64,000 bases of DNA, taken from the NCBI GenBank assembly GCA_938014885.1, contig CALLQI010000023.1:110293-174292 (forward strand), written 5' to 3'. Positions 25,087 through 34,542 of the stretch are shown one piece after another. The stretch comes from an uncultured bacterium (lineage in GTDB: Bacteria; Planctomycetota; UBA8742; UBA2392). A program made the position numbers and the translations under genes. The notes below the pieces were generated by a model, which saw nothing but the letters and a program-made list of their open reading frames with translations, had not been told where the DNA came from and did no database searches. The first letter of the stretch is position 1, and the number at the start of each line of letters is the position of its first letter.

Positions 25087-27399
25087 ATGAGCCGCCGTTC
25101 CCAACTTGCCATCCTGCTGTGCCTTCCGCTTCTGTTGGCGTTTGGCTGCGACGAAGTGGACCGCAGCTCGTTCGGCGGCGTGATCGGCCAGGTTGGCCAG
25201 CCGGCGATCGCGAATTGCGACATCGAGATCTACGACGCCCTGCGCTTCGTCAGCCTCAGCAGCACTGAAGGGCGCATTGCCACCGGCCGCAGCACTTCGG
25301 GCGGTCGATTCAAGATCAAGCTCAAAGACAAGCACCTTGGCCGCCCGCTGATCCTGGTCGCGAGGCCGGGGCCGAACGCCCTGTACCGCGACTTCGGCGC
25401 GCCGGGCACACCCGAGATCGCCTTTGACGCGCCGCGTCAGCCGTGGGTTTCTGTGCTGAATGAGTGGCTTGGCGGTGAAGACGTGGTCGCGATCAACCCG
25501 ATCACGACGCTGGTGTTTCATTCGGTGATGCGCCTGCCGGTATCTGAAGTTGGTGGCGGCAAAGCCCGCTTTGATCGCAACTACACCAACGCCGTGGCTG
25601 CGGCCGTGGCAGCGAACTTCGGCCTGAAGAACAACCTCAGCACCGAGTCACTGGTTCCGCCCAAGGGCCCGGATTTTGTCAGCGTGGATGCTTTCTACCT
25701 TGAAGAAAGCGGCCGCCACGCCAGCTACACGGCGGCCTGCCTGCAACTGGCGGTGGCGGCGAATGACTTCGTTGGCCTGACCGCTGATCCCAACGACACC
25801 GCGCTGGACTTCTACGAAGCTTTGGCCCGCGACGCCCGCGATGGTGTGATTGACGGGCAGGTTCACGGCACGCCGGACGACTACCTGAACGAAGTGCCGG
25901 CCGTGGTCGGCATCGATACCGACGGCGCGAGCCTGCTGATGCGCTATTTCGCGGGGCTGCCGCTGACCATACAGCAGCAGGGCTTTGCATCGGCCCAGAC
26001 GGATGGTGACTTCAACCCGAACTACGCCGACATGCTGGCGATCCAGGCCGACGCCACGGGCAGCCTGCTTCCGACGCGGGTTGAGTATTTCGACATGATC
26101 AACATCCCGTACTCAAGCGATATTGAACTTACGCTGCGGGGCCAGGGTTTCCGGCGCACCGACCGTTTCATCTTCCGCAGCAATGATGACAGCAAGGCTG
26201 AGTTTGCCGTCGATCGCGACAGCGTCGGCATCGACGGCGAGTTCCTGTTCCACAGCGCCACCGAGTTGCGGCTGCGCATCCCTGATTTTGACGCTACCAC
26301 CAAGGAAGTGCCCTTCAACCTGCGCGTGCCCAGCAATGCTGACTTCCGCATCGTGCGGCTGATCCTCGAGAACCGGCCCGAACTCACGAACCACAAGCGC
26401 GACATAGAGCATCTGCTGACGCGCGATGCAAGACTGACGGATCGCACTGAGCCCTTGTTGCTTCACGCCGAAATCGGCCGGGTGGATGCCGCCGGCGACC
26501 TGCACGAAGCGGCGGCCGGCAACAATGTCTACCCCGACGCGCAGGACCCGGCGACTCTTGACCCGTCAACACAAGATGTCTACGAGCTGCGGGTACGCGT
26601 GTACAACCCCGACACCGACGACCTGAACAACGTCGGGTTGGACTTGGCATTCAGCGCCTTCCAACAACTTGGCGGCAGCGTGGTTGCGGACCTGCAAAGC
26701 GGCACTGCTACAGGACGCGCAGTGATCTTCCCGGACGCGCTGGCGCAGACCACACTCTCGACGCGGCAGCAGGCGCGGCTTGACTATCGCTTCAAGTTCC
26801 TCGATAGCGCCATCCCGTTGGACCTGGCGGAAGGCGCGCCGGTGCGCTTTACGCCGGTGCTCGCGGGCGTTGACAATGGCAGCAGCCTGACCGTGACCAC
26901 GGCTGACGTCGTCGGCTTCAACCGCACGGTACAGCTTGCGCCCGCGCTGGCGGACCCGACGGCGGTCCTGGACACTCCTGCCGCGCCGGTGCTGCCGGCG
27001 GCGATTGTTGCCGGCGACGAGTTCGAAATCGAGATGACCGTGTCGTCGTCGCCCCGCGCCGGTGGCCTGCAGCGCAGCCTTGCCGTCGAGTGGCTCGAAG
27101 TCACGATAGACTTCGATGGCGAAACCACCGTGCTGCGCCTGACCGACGCCTTCTTTGAAACGCCGGTGAACTCAGGGCTGGTGCTGGTGGGCCTGCGCCG
27201 CGACAGCACTGACGGGCTGGCGTTCCCGCTTAGCCTTGAGCAGATCGCCAACACCGAGACGCTGATCCTGACCGTGCGCACCGACCCCACCCGCAGCGGC
27301 GCGTTGCAGGCCTCGTTCACCGTGCACGGACGCGATACCGCCACGGAAACGCGCAGCACTGAAGTTTCCGGCACGGCTGCCATGACCGTGAACCCGTAG
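25087..27399 (+). CDS. large secreted lipoprotein, multidomain, unknown function
   Basis: 770 residues with a lipoprotein signal peptide (MSRRSQLAILLCLPLLLAFGC). The first 90 mature residues form a probable beta domain with a carboxypeptidase-regulatory flavour (STSGGRFKIKLKDKHLGRPLIL). Next is a helical domain (about 120-300). A TIG/IPT-like strand pattern follows near SDIELTLRGQGFRRTDRFIF (about residue 345), and then two or three Ig-like beta domains to the C-terminus, ending EVSGTAAMTVNP. No catalytic motif is visible. It resembles the surface-exposed assembly of the 54-57 kb lipoprotein in style, not in sequence. A role as a surface structural or binding protein is inferred. Confidence 0.7.
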   Translation: MSRRSQLAILLCLPLLLAFGCDEVDRSSFGGVIGQVGQPAIANCDIEIYDALRFVSLSSTEGRIATGRSTSGGRFKIKLKDKHLGRPLILVARPGPNALYRDFGAPGTPEIAFDAPRQPWVSVLNEWLGGEDVVAINPITTLVFHSVMRLPVSEVGGGKARFDRNYTNAVAAAVAANFGLKNNLSTESLVPPKGPDFVSVDAFYLEESGRHASYTAACLQLAVAANDFVGLTADPNDTALDFYEALARDARDGVIDGQVHGTPDDYLNEVPAVVGIDTDGASLLMRYFAGLPLTIQQQGFASAQTDGDFNPNYADMLAIQADATGSLLPTRVEYFDMINIPYSSDIELTLRGQGFRRTDRFIFRSNDDSKAEFAVDRDSVGIDGEFLFHSATELRLRIPDFDATTKEVPFNLRVPSNADFRIVRLILENRPELTNHKRDIEHLLTRDARLTDRTEPLLLHAEIGRVDAAGDLHEAAAGNNVYPDAQDPATLDPSTQDVYELRVRVYNPDTDDLNNVGLDLAFSAFQQLGGSVVADLQSGTATGRAVIFPDALAQTTLSTRQQARLDYRFKFLDSAIPLDLAEGAPVRFTPVLAGVDNGSSLTVTTADVVGFNRTVQLAPALADPTAVLDTPAAPVLPAAIVAGDEFEIEMTVSSSPRAGGLQRSLAVEWLEVTIDFDGETTVLRLTDAFFETPVNSGLVLVGLRRDSTDGLAFPLSLEQIANTETLILTVRTDPTRSGALQASFTVHGRDTATETRSTEVSGTAAMTVNP

Positions 27400-27437
27400 C
27401 CGTTACCCCGCGACCGCGCAATTGCTACTCTTTGCCA

Positions 27438-28721
27438 GTGTCGAACGATGCCGCACAGCTTCGGCAGGCGCTGGACTTGTACCGCGAGGGCGACCTCCCG
27501 CGCGCCCAGATGCTTCTGGAAAGCCTGAGTTTCGAGGCCCTGGACCCCCAGCTTCACGTCGAGGCCCACTATCTCCTTGGGCTGATCCTTGCCCGCCGTG
27601 GCGACGCGCTCGAGGCCGCGCAGCGCTTTCAGGCCTGTATCAGCATTGACCCGCGCTTTCACCCGGCGCTGGATGCCTGGGGCAACGTGCTGGCCAACCT
27701 GGGCGACCCGCGCGGCGCGATTGAAAAGTACAAGCGCGCCCTGGCGGTGGCGGATGCAAGCCAGTCAGCGCACATCCTGTTCAACTACGGCAACGTGCTG
27801 TTCAAGAGTGGCTCAATACTCAAGGCGCTGGCCCGGTTTCGTGAGGCCTTCAAACGCGACCCGGCCGCCGCCGATGCGGCCTACATGGCGGGCCTGTGCT
27901 TCATACGCTTAAGGCGCGCGCTGGGGGCCAGACGTTGGATGCGTACGGCGCTGGCGTTGCAGCAGGACAGCGCGCGAAATCACATCGGCATGGGCAACGC
28001 CTACGCGCTGCAGCAACGCCATGAAGATGCCATCGGCTGTTATGAAGAAGCTCTGCGGCTGGAACCAGCCAACGTGGACGCGCACTACAACTGGGCCACC
28101 GCCCTGGCTGCGCGCGGCCAGTACGCGGAGGCCGTGCGCCGCTGCAAGGCCGGCCTGCGGCTTGCGCCTGAGGCCTACATCCTGCGAGCGCAACAGATGT
28201 GGTGCCTGCGCCAGATGGGTGCTTACGACGCGGCGTTGCAGGCGGCGGCGGGGCTGCGGGCGTCGCTGTCACGAGCACCCGAAAGCGACCGAAAGCCCGA
28301 GTTCGCCGACCTGCTGGCCGCCAACGAGGCCGCCTGCCAGCGCGCGTTGGGGAGCGGGCAAGGCGCGAGGGGCAAGCTTCTGGCCTTCCTGCGCGAGTCG
28401 CCCCACGCGACACCCCACAGCCTGGCCGAGTTGCGGCACACCGACGCCCGGCAACTGGAGAGTGCGCGCAAGTATGAATTGACGGCCACGGTGCGCCTGC
28501 CGGGAGCTGTGTTTGACAGCGATGAGGAAGGCCCGCCCAAGGCGTACCGCCGCACGTACTGGGTGATCGCGCGCAAGCCCGTGGATGCGCGCCGCCTGGC
28601 ACGCGAACTGGAACCCGCCGAGGCCGAGGTGCGTTTCGCGCCGGATGTCAGCAGCACCTCGGTCGAGGCTGATTCGGAGCAGGGCGTCGTGGAACGAACG
28701 GCAGCATCACCGGTGGATTGA
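27438..28721 (+). CDS. TPR-repeat protein
   Basis: 427 residues from GTG 27438; a TTG at 27432 is the alternative. There is no signal peptide. Tandem TPR helices run from about residue 5 to 270 (HVEAHYLLGLILARRGDALEAAQRF, NVDAHYNWATALAARGQYAEAVRRC are characteristic; the latter falls near residue 210). The C-terminal 130 residues are a separate domain with beta strands (YELTATVRLPGAVFD, RTYWVIARKP) that I do not recognise. TPRs mediate protein-protein contacts. Its stop is 10 bp from the stop of the convergent kinase gene, which may be a functional partner. Confidence 0.8.
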   Translation: MSNDAAQLRQALDLYREGDLPRAQMLLESLSFEALDPQLHVEAHYLLGLILARRGDALEAAQRFQACISIDPRFHPALDAWGNVLANLGDPRGAIEKYKRALAVADASQSAHILFNYGNVLFKSGSILKALARFREAFKRDPAAADAAYMAGLCFIRLRRALGARRWMRTALALQQDSARNHIGMGNAYALQQRHEDAIGCYEEALRLEPANVDAHYNWATALAARGQYAEAVRRCKAGLRLAPEAYILRAQQMWCLRQMGAYDAALQAAAGLRASLSRAPESDRKPEFADLLAANEAACQRALGSGQGARGKLLAFLRESPHATPHSLAELRHTDARQLESARKYELTATVRLPGAVFDSDEEGPPKAYRRTYWVIARKPVDARRLARELEPAEAEVRFAPDVSSTSVEADSEQGVVERTAASPVD

Positions 28722-28730
28722 CTCCGGGGA

Positions 28731-30284
28731 CTACTTGCCGCCGGCGAGGTTCTTGAGGCGCGCGCTGTCGCGCATGGCGATGATCTCGCGCATTACGTCT
28801 TCGGGCGCGTCGCGGCGCGGCTCGCGACTCTTGCGGCGCAGGTCTTCTTCATTCTCAAGCTTCAGGCGCTGTGAGGCCAGCTCAAGCGAACCGGTCATGC
28901 TGCTGAGGTCTTTGCGGGCGTCGCCGGACTCTTTCTCGAGTTCTGTGACGCGGGTCTGCAGCTCTTTGATGCGCGGGTCGTCTTTGATTTCGGGGGCGTC
29001 GCTGATCGTCATCACAATGATGTACAGCAGCGCGCAGAACAGCGCGAAGCCCATCGCCCCGATGCCAAGCCCGTTCACGCGGTATCCGCGCGAAGTGCGT
29101 GCCGGCCGCTGTGCCAGCGCCGGGTCCTCCCATGGCTTGTACATCGGCGCGGCGTTGGGAACGGGTTGCAACGCGGCACCGGGTTCTTCGATCGCCAGTT
29201 CGTCGTCGGCAGCACTCAGCGCTGTGGGTTCGCCGCCCGGCACCAGCTCATAGACACGCGCGCGGTCCATGCCCGGCAACGACTTCTGCAGCGCCAGCAA
29301 TTCACGCGGCAGGTCTTTGGCATCGGGCCGCTGCTTCGGATCCTTGGCCAGCATCTTGCGGATCAGCTCCGAAAACGCGCCCGGCAGCTCGCCGCCATCA
29401 AGCCCGCGAGGCTGTTCTTCGACGTGCATGCGAAGAAGCTCAACGGGGTCCGGGTTGTCAAAGGGCAGTTTGCCCAGCAGCGCGCGGTACAGCATTACGC
29501 CAAGGCTGTACACGTCGGCCTGCGCGTCGAGATCACGCCCGATCGCGTTCTCGGGCGACATGTACGCCGGCGTGCCCTGCGCCACCAATGGCCCCGTCAG
29601 GTTCGAGCCGCCGTGAGGCCGCGCCAGGCCAAGGTCGCACAACTTCACGCGGCCGCGGCGATCAATCATCACATTGTCGGGCTTGATGTCGCGGTGCACC
29701 AGCCCGACCTTGGCGATGTAGGCGATGGCGTCGGCAACCTTCAGCGCGATCTCAAGGCCCTCGGCGGGCGGCAGCTTGCCGCGTTCTCGCAGTACGGTGC
29801 CAAGGCTTGTGCCGGCGACGTACTCCATGACCATGTAGACGTCGGTGCCCTTCTTGTTGATGTCGAAGGCGCGCACGATGTTGCGGTGCTGGACTTTGCT
29901 GGCGACGCGGGCCTCGCGCAGGAAGCGCTGGATGTACTCGCGATTTGCCGACAGCGCCCGGCTGAGAATCTTGACCGCGACCACCCGCCGCAGGCTGGGC
30001 TGCCACGCGCGGTACACCTGCCCGCGGCCGCCTTTGCCCACCATGTGCAGCAGGATCAGCCCGGGAAGCTGCGGTTCAAGGCCCTCAAGCTGGTTGTTGC
30101 CGATCAGCGTAAGCAGATCTTCGACCACGTCTTCGGGCAGCAGCTTTTCGCGCCCCAGGTACTGCAACAGCGGCCCGTGCTGGTCAACGTTCCAGCGCGA
30201 CGACACCAGCTCAGACTCCGCGACCGAAAGGAAACTCTTGGCCGTGAGGTAGCGCAGGATTTCGTCAGGCTTCAGAACCGGCAT
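28731..30284 (-). CDS. transmembrane Ser/Thr protein kinase (Hanks type) with DLG motif
   Basis: 517 residues. An N-terminal helical region (1-70) precedes the kinase domain (about 76-335). It has the glycine loop GKGGRGQVY, ATP-binding K105 (VAVKIL), E124, the catalytic loop HRDIKPDN (D199, N204), metal-binding D217 in DLGLARP instead of DFG, and APE-region MSPENA. All catalytic residues are present, so it should be active. A linker leads to one transmembrane helix (about 405-430) and an extracytoplasmic coiled coil (about 435-510, ELQTRVTELEKESGDARKDL). The coiled coil may be a sensor or dimeriser. The gene diverges from the HExxH protein gene by about 100 bp. Confidence 0.92.
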   Translation of the reverse strand: MPVLKPDEILRYLTAKSFLSVAESELVSSRWNVDQHGPLLQYLGREKLLPEDVVEDLLTLIGNNQLEGLEPQLPGLILLHMVGKGGRGQVYRAWQPSLRRVVAVKILSRALSANREYIQRFLREARVASKVQHRNIVRAFDINKKGTDVYMVMEYVAGTSLGTVLRERGKLPPAEGLEIALKVADAIAYIAKVGLVHRDIKPDNVMIDRRGRVKLCDLGLARPHGGSNLTGPLVAQGTPAYMSPENAIGRDLDAQADVYSLGVMLYRALLGKLPFDNPDPVELLRMHVEEQPRGLDGGELPGAFSELIRKMLAKDPKQRPDAKDLPRELLALQKSLPGMDRARVYELVPGGEPTALSAADDELAIEEPGAALQPVPNAAPMYKPWEDPALAQRPARTSRGYRVNGLGIGAMGFALFCALLYIIVMTISDAPEIKDDPRIKELQTRVTELEKESGDARKDLSSMTGSLELASQRLKLENEEDLRRKSREPRRDAPEDVMREIIAMRDSARLKNLAGGK

Positions 30285-30380
30285 GGCCTGAGTATAGACG
30301 ACCGGGCCAGTTCGACAAAGCAGCTACCGCCGACGGCGCCCGCGACGGTAGGATGATTGTGGTCTTCTCACGGAGCCACC

Positions 30381-32387
30381 ATGACCAGGCTTTTAGTTGT
30401 GCTGTTGTGCTGCGGCGCGCTGGCCGCGCAGGAAGTCCAGGATTTCGCTGACGACAACGCGTTCGCAGAAGTTGTCGACGTGCGCCGGGTTGGCGACGTG
30501 CCCCCGGGCGACCAGTTCGTGCTAAGCCCGTCGGGGTGGTGCGTGACGTATGAGCACTGGGGCGAAGGGGCAACAGTATGGCGCCGTGGCGAGGCGACCC
30601 GGATTGCGCTTGTGCAGCGGGCCGTGGTCGAGGCGCAGATTTCCGATGCGGGTGACTGGGTCGCCCTGCGCTCGCAGGGCAAAGGCGTGACGCTCTATCA
30701 CGTGTCCGGCAAGACCGCCTCAACGGTGCTGGAAGCTGCCGCGTCTGACTTTGTGCTGGATGAAGGCGGGGCCTTTCTTTGCACCAGCCTTGAGGCGGGT
30801 TGGGAATGGCACAGCCTGCAAGGCGGCAAGGCCACGGCAATCAAGGCTGAGTGGCCCAAGGCGATGCAGGGCCTCGGCCGCAGTGGCGCTGCAGGCGTGG
30901 TGTCGGCGTCTGTGGAAGGCGGCATCGAGTACTGGAAGCTGCAAGTCGACAAATGGATGGTCGTCGCTTCGGTGGCGGCAAGCGACTGGGCGCTGCACAT
31001 GACGCTGGACCCGGCGCTGCGGTTTGCGGTGATCTACGACTTTGCCGTTGAGGGCCCGACTCTTGTCTGGCTGGCGGGCGGCAAGGCGGTTGGCAAGTCC
31101 GAGCCGTTGGCCATTGGCGGACACTGCATCGTTTCTGCCGATGCGCTGGTGCTGTGTGACGGCGACACGCTGGCGCTGCTGCGTTTAGATGCCGAGAAGC
31201 GCAGCATCAATCGCGAAGCAAGCATCGGCGTGTCGATGCGCGTCAGCTCGATCGAGTACATTGGCGACAAATTTGAACTGGTGGGGCCGTCGGGGTGCTG
31301 GACCTGGACCGGCCGCAATGCGGATGTAGCGGCCCGAATCGGTGGCGATCCTGTGCGCTGGGTAGCGGCTGCCGCACCGGTCAGCGTGATGACTTTCCCG
31401 CGCATCGACTGGGAAGTGAGCCTCAAGGCCGCGCTGTTGGATGCGACGTACATCGAACTGGTGATCACGGCCCGCAACTTCGGCCGCGCGGCGCAGGCAA
31501 GGCTGGTTGCAGACCTTGAGCTGCAAGGTGCAGTGAGTGGACCAGCGCGGGTGTATCTTGGCGCGATTGAGCCCGGCGCTTCGGTCACCCGCCGCCTGAA
31601 GTTGCCGCTGTCAAGCAAGGCCGCGGGCCAGGTGCGCGTGACCCCGCGCCAGTTGGACACCCGACACTGGGATGTGCACGAGTTCAGCCATCTGCCCATG
31701 ATCGCGCGTAACGCCGATGAGATGGACGCGCTCGCCCGCAAGATCCACGACGAGGCGCTTCGCGTGCTGAGTGAAATCTGCGGCCGCAAGATTGAAGCCG
31801 GGTTGGAATTGCTGCCGCCGGAATTCGTGGGCTTCATGGCCGGCCGTGATGCCGATGGCAACCCGCGGGTCGCGTACATGAACGCGTGGCGACTCAGCGA
31901 AGAAGCCAAAGTCGCCATGATGCTGCTCGCGCAGACCGACGACCTCGACGACGCCTTTCGCACGATGGAAGCGCTGACCTGGAGCTACCTGTGCCACGAG
32001 GCCGTGCACATTGCCCGCGCCGCCGAACGCGCTGCATGGGGCGAGGAGTACATCGCCAACATGATCCAGCCCTGGCTGCTGCGCCGCGTGATGCAGAACC
32101 TGAAGGCGCCCTACGCGGCCAGCGATATCGAGCGCGTGTTCGAAAGGCTGGCCACGCGCTACCGAGCCAGCCTTTCGCAAGACATTGTCCTGCCGATCGA
32201 CCAGTTCATCGCGCGCAATGGCACTGGCGAATGTTTCGAGTTCAACCCGTGGGAAATGTTCCTTTCCGACAAGGGTGCCTATGTGTACTTCGGCGCGCGG
32301 ATCAACGGGCACAGCATTGCCCTTGATACGACTCTGGAAAAGCTTTGCGCCAAGTACCTCAAGCAGCCGGCGAAACGTGAAGACTAG
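30381..32387 (+). CDS. secreted protein with HExxH, putative metallopeptidase
   Basis: 668 residues from ATG 30381 (GGAG at 30372). A Sec signal peptide MTRLLVVLLCCGALAAQ is followed by a beta-rich region of about 320 residues with repeated W and G positions suggestive of a propeller. Next comes a CARDB-like Ig domain (about 350-430, ELVITARNFGRAAQARLV) and a C-terminal helical domain. The last contains LCHEAVHIARAAERAAWGEEY: an HExxH site (H539, E540, H543) with a nearby GEEY that could provide a glutamate ligand. This is the layout of gluzincin-like (peptidase MA) domains but is unproven. The stop abuts the convergent stop of the next gene. Confidence 0.65.
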   Translation: MTRLLVVLLCCGALAAQEVQDFADDNAFAEVVDVRRVGDVPPGDQFVLSPSGWCVTYEHWGEGATVWRRGEATRIALVQRAVVEAQISDAGDWVALRSQGKGVTLYHVSGKTASTVLEAAASDFVLDEGGAFLCTSLEAGWEWHSLQGGKATAIKAEWPKAMQGLGRSGAAGVVSASVEGGIEYWKLQVDKWMVVASVAASDWALHMTLDPALRFAVIYDFAVEGPTLVWLAGGKAVGKSEPLAIGGHCIVSADALVLCDGDTLALLRLDAEKRSINREASIGVSMRVSSIEYIGDKFELVGPSGCWTWTGRNADVAARIGGDPVRWVAAAAPVSVMTFPRIDWEVSLKAALLDATYIELVITARNFGRAAQARLVADLELQGAVSGPARVYLGAIEPGASVTRRLKLPLSSKAAGQVRVTPRQLDTRHWDVHEFSHLPMIARNADEMDALARKIHDEALRVLSEICGRKIEAGLELLPPEFVGFMAGRDADGNPRVAYMNAWRLSEEAKVAMMLLAQTDDLDDAFRTMEALTWSYLCHEAVHIARAAERAAWGEEYIANMIQPWLLRRVMQNLKAPYAASDIERVFERLATRYRASLSQDIVLPIDQFIARNGTGECFEFNPWEMFLSDKGAYVYFGARINGHSIALDTTLEKLCAKYLKQPAKRED

Positions 32388-34451
32388 CTAACGGCCCGGC
32401 GGCACCTGCTCGGCATCAATGGCCACTCGCCAGCGATAGCGCATCCCGGGCAAGCCCACGGCGGCGTCAGCTTTCTGGCGCGCGGCATCAAAGGCGCTTT
32501 TGACGGTTCCTGGGGCGGCATCCGCGTTTGCCGTGAAGTCCGCCACGTTGATGCCGGTCCAGCCGATGGCCTCGGCGGCCCAATCGGTGCGAACTGCTGC
32601 CGGGTCTTCGGCCTGTTTGTCGGTGCGGATGCTGTACTCCCAGGACCATGCCAGCCGCATCACTTGCCGCATTGCTTCCCGCGCGTCGCGCAGGGCACCC
32701 GGCCACACTTGAACGCAGTACTGCGGCGTATGGAGGTTCGCGAGCTGTTTCTCGGCCTCGGGCAGCCACTTTTCGATCAGCCGCGCGCGAAGGTCGCGGA
32801 TTGCGGCCAGATCAAGGCACAGCTTACGGTCCTGCTTGACGGTCAGCTTGCGCGGGTCAAAGGCTGTGGTCTCTTCCTTTGCCTTCAGGTAGGCAAAGGC
32901 GACGTCACGAATCTCGCGAGGCTGGTACTTCCAGGCTTCCTGCCGCGATTCCCAGCGGGCCTCAAGGCCGCCGGGGGCAGCCTTGGCCCTTTCCAGATTT
33001 TCGCGCCTTTCTCGTTCAGCGGCAGCGACATCGTTCTGGGCTATGGCTTCCCAGGCGTGGTAGCAGTTGTGGTTCAGCGTGTGCCAGCCCGGGTACGTCA
33101 ACCAGCCATCCAGCAGAATCCAGTAGCGCAGGCGCAGGCGGTCCTCGAACGCGCGGATAGCGTGCAGCACGGACGCGGCCTCGCGATCCAGCAGGCCCAG
33201 ATAGCGCGCCTCTTCGGCCAGCAGGCTGCCGCCGTAACGCTGGATCAGTGCGTCGATGCCGGCGGTGTCGGCCCCGGGCCCGTCGCGCGCGATCATATCG
33301 GCTCGCTGGGATTGCAGGTCGCGCACCCACTCAAGCTGCTGGACCATGCGGTCGCGGATCGCGAGGTTGGCCGCTTCGCCGCTGCCATGGCCGCGCAGCA
33401 CCAATTCGTCGCCGTCAAGCAGATTGCCGATCAGCACGGTGGCGTCGTCGCGAATCGCGCGTATCACCGTGAACAGTTGCTCGTGGTACTTGTCGCGCAG
33501 CTTGGGGTTTGCGTACACGTCTTCGACTTCCCAGTTCCCATCGACGAACGTGGTTTCGCCGCCGTACAGGTCGGGGCAGTGTTTCAAGGCTTCGCGGATC
33601 GGATCGGACTGGGCGCTGAAGTTGAGTTCAGCGCGCAGCCTGTATACACCCGGCGGCAGCGGCAGCCGGAACACAGGCAGCCGGAAGTCCGCGCGGCCGA
33701 GCCCGTCTTCCTGCATCTGCACCGTCGTCTCAACGCGCGCGCCGGGCACGTCGGTCAGAGAATCGCTGAACTGGCGGGGCATCACGGGCAGGCCGCTTTT
33801 GGAATCGCTTTCGAGCGGCGCTTCGGAACGCGCCAGCGAAACGGCCACACGCAGGCCCAGCAGGCTGCCGCCGCCGCGTGACGGATCGCGCGGGAAGTCG
33901 GTCCACAGGCTGCCGTAGATCACCAGCATGCCGCGCCACTGGCCCAGCGCGATTTGGCGGAACGTAACGCGCTGGTCTACGTACAGCGGCTCAGGATGCG
34001 CGGGCCGGTCGCCGCGGATGTCCTGCCGTTCCATCGGCAACTCGCGCGACGCGAACTCGACCTCCGGCGCGCCCAGCCATTCATCGGCCCGGATGCGCGC
34101 TTCGATACGATCTTCCTCAGTGCTGTCTGAGCCTTGTTCGCCCGCGTCCCCGGCGCCCCCGGGTGCGCGCGTTTTAGTGCCGGACGCGCGTTCGCCCGGC
34201 CGGTCGGCGCCCGGCTGCTGCGAATCCGCGGTTCGTGAGGTGCGGCCGGCGTCGCTGCGTAACGGACTTGAACTGTCTGCGTTGCCCTGCCTGCTGCCCG
34301 CGGCCTGCGCAGGATCGTGGGTGCCGTTGCCCCCTGCTACTTTGGCCGGTTCATTGGGCTTGCTGGACGGCGACACGGCGACCACGGCCAGCAGCACCAG
34401 GCAAATCAACAGCAGCGCGGCGGCGGCCGCGAACCACTTGTGGCTTGTCAT
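32388..34451 (-). CDS. membrane-anchored secreted protein, paralogue B of a tandem pair
   Basis: 687 residues. MTSHKWFAAAAALLLICLVLLAVVAV is an uncleaved signal anchor, followed by a disordered Ser/Gly/Asp/Gln-rich linker to about residue 130. The remainder aligns along its whole length with the neighbouring product. Shared features include PLYxxxRVxFR near the start, LPPGVYRLRA and ALKHCPDLYG in the middle, and WHTLNHNCYHAWEAI, QEAWKYQPREI and VQVWPGALRDA in the C-terminal helical part. No known enzymatic motif is visible. The start is supported by a GGGGGG run upstream. It is the last gene of the leftward VWA-pseudopilin-paralogue set and probably forms a complex with its paralogue. Confidence 0.7.
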   Translation of the reverse strand: MTSHKWFAAAAALLLICLVLLAVVAVSPSSKPNEPAKVAGGNGTHDPAQAAGSRQGNADSSSPLRSDAGRTSRTADSQQPGADRPGERASGTKTRAPGGAGDAGEQGSDSTEEDRIEARIRADEWLGAPEVEFASRELPMERQDIRGDRPAHPEPLYVDQRVTFRQIALGQWRGMLVIYGSLWTDFPRDPSRGGGSLLGLRVAVSLARSEAPLESDSKSGLPVMPRQFSDSLTDVPGARVETTVQMQEDGLGRADFRLPVFRLPLPPGVYRLRAELNFSAQSDPIREALKHCPDLYGGETTFVDGNWEVEDVYANPKLRDKYHEQLFTVIRAIRDDATVLIGNLLDGDELVLRGHGSGEAANLAIRDRMVQQLEWVRDLQSQRADMIARDGPGADTAGIDALIQRYGGSLLAEEARYLGLLDREAASVLHAIRAFEDRLRLRYWILLDGWLTYPGWHTLNHNCYHAWEAIAQNDVAAAERERRENLERAKAAPGGLEARWESRQEAWKYQPREIRDVAFAYLKAKEETTAFDPRKLTVKQDRKLCLDLAAIRDLRARLIEKWLPEAEKQLANLHTPQYCVQVWPGALRDAREAMRQVMRLAWSWEYSIRTDKQAEDPAAVRTDWAAEAIGWTGINVADFTANADAAPGTVKSAFDAARQKADAAVGLPGMRYRWRVAIDAEQVPPGR

Positions 34452-34481
34452 GAGAACCCCCCGTTGGCCCCGGGTGGTGCG

Positions 34482-34506
34482 AGGGGCCCCATTGGGCGGG
34501 GCCCCT
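34482..34506. other. GC hairpin between the two paralogues
   Basis: AGGGGCCCC (34482-34490) pairs perfectly with GGGGCCCCT (34498-34506) around ATTGGGC. It lies 37 bp after the stop of the upstream leftward gene and 30 bp before the start of the downstream one. No T-run follows on either strand, so it could act as an mRNA processing or stability element that sets different levels for the paralogues. Confidence 0.5.
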
Positions 34507-34542
34507 TACTGCGATTCTGCTCAGCCCTGCATCGGCCTATTC

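Noticed and set aside
24175..25521. 448-codon - strand frame spanning three + strand genes
   Set aside because: It would cross gene boundaries and intergenic regions of convincing + strand genes and has antisense-type composition.
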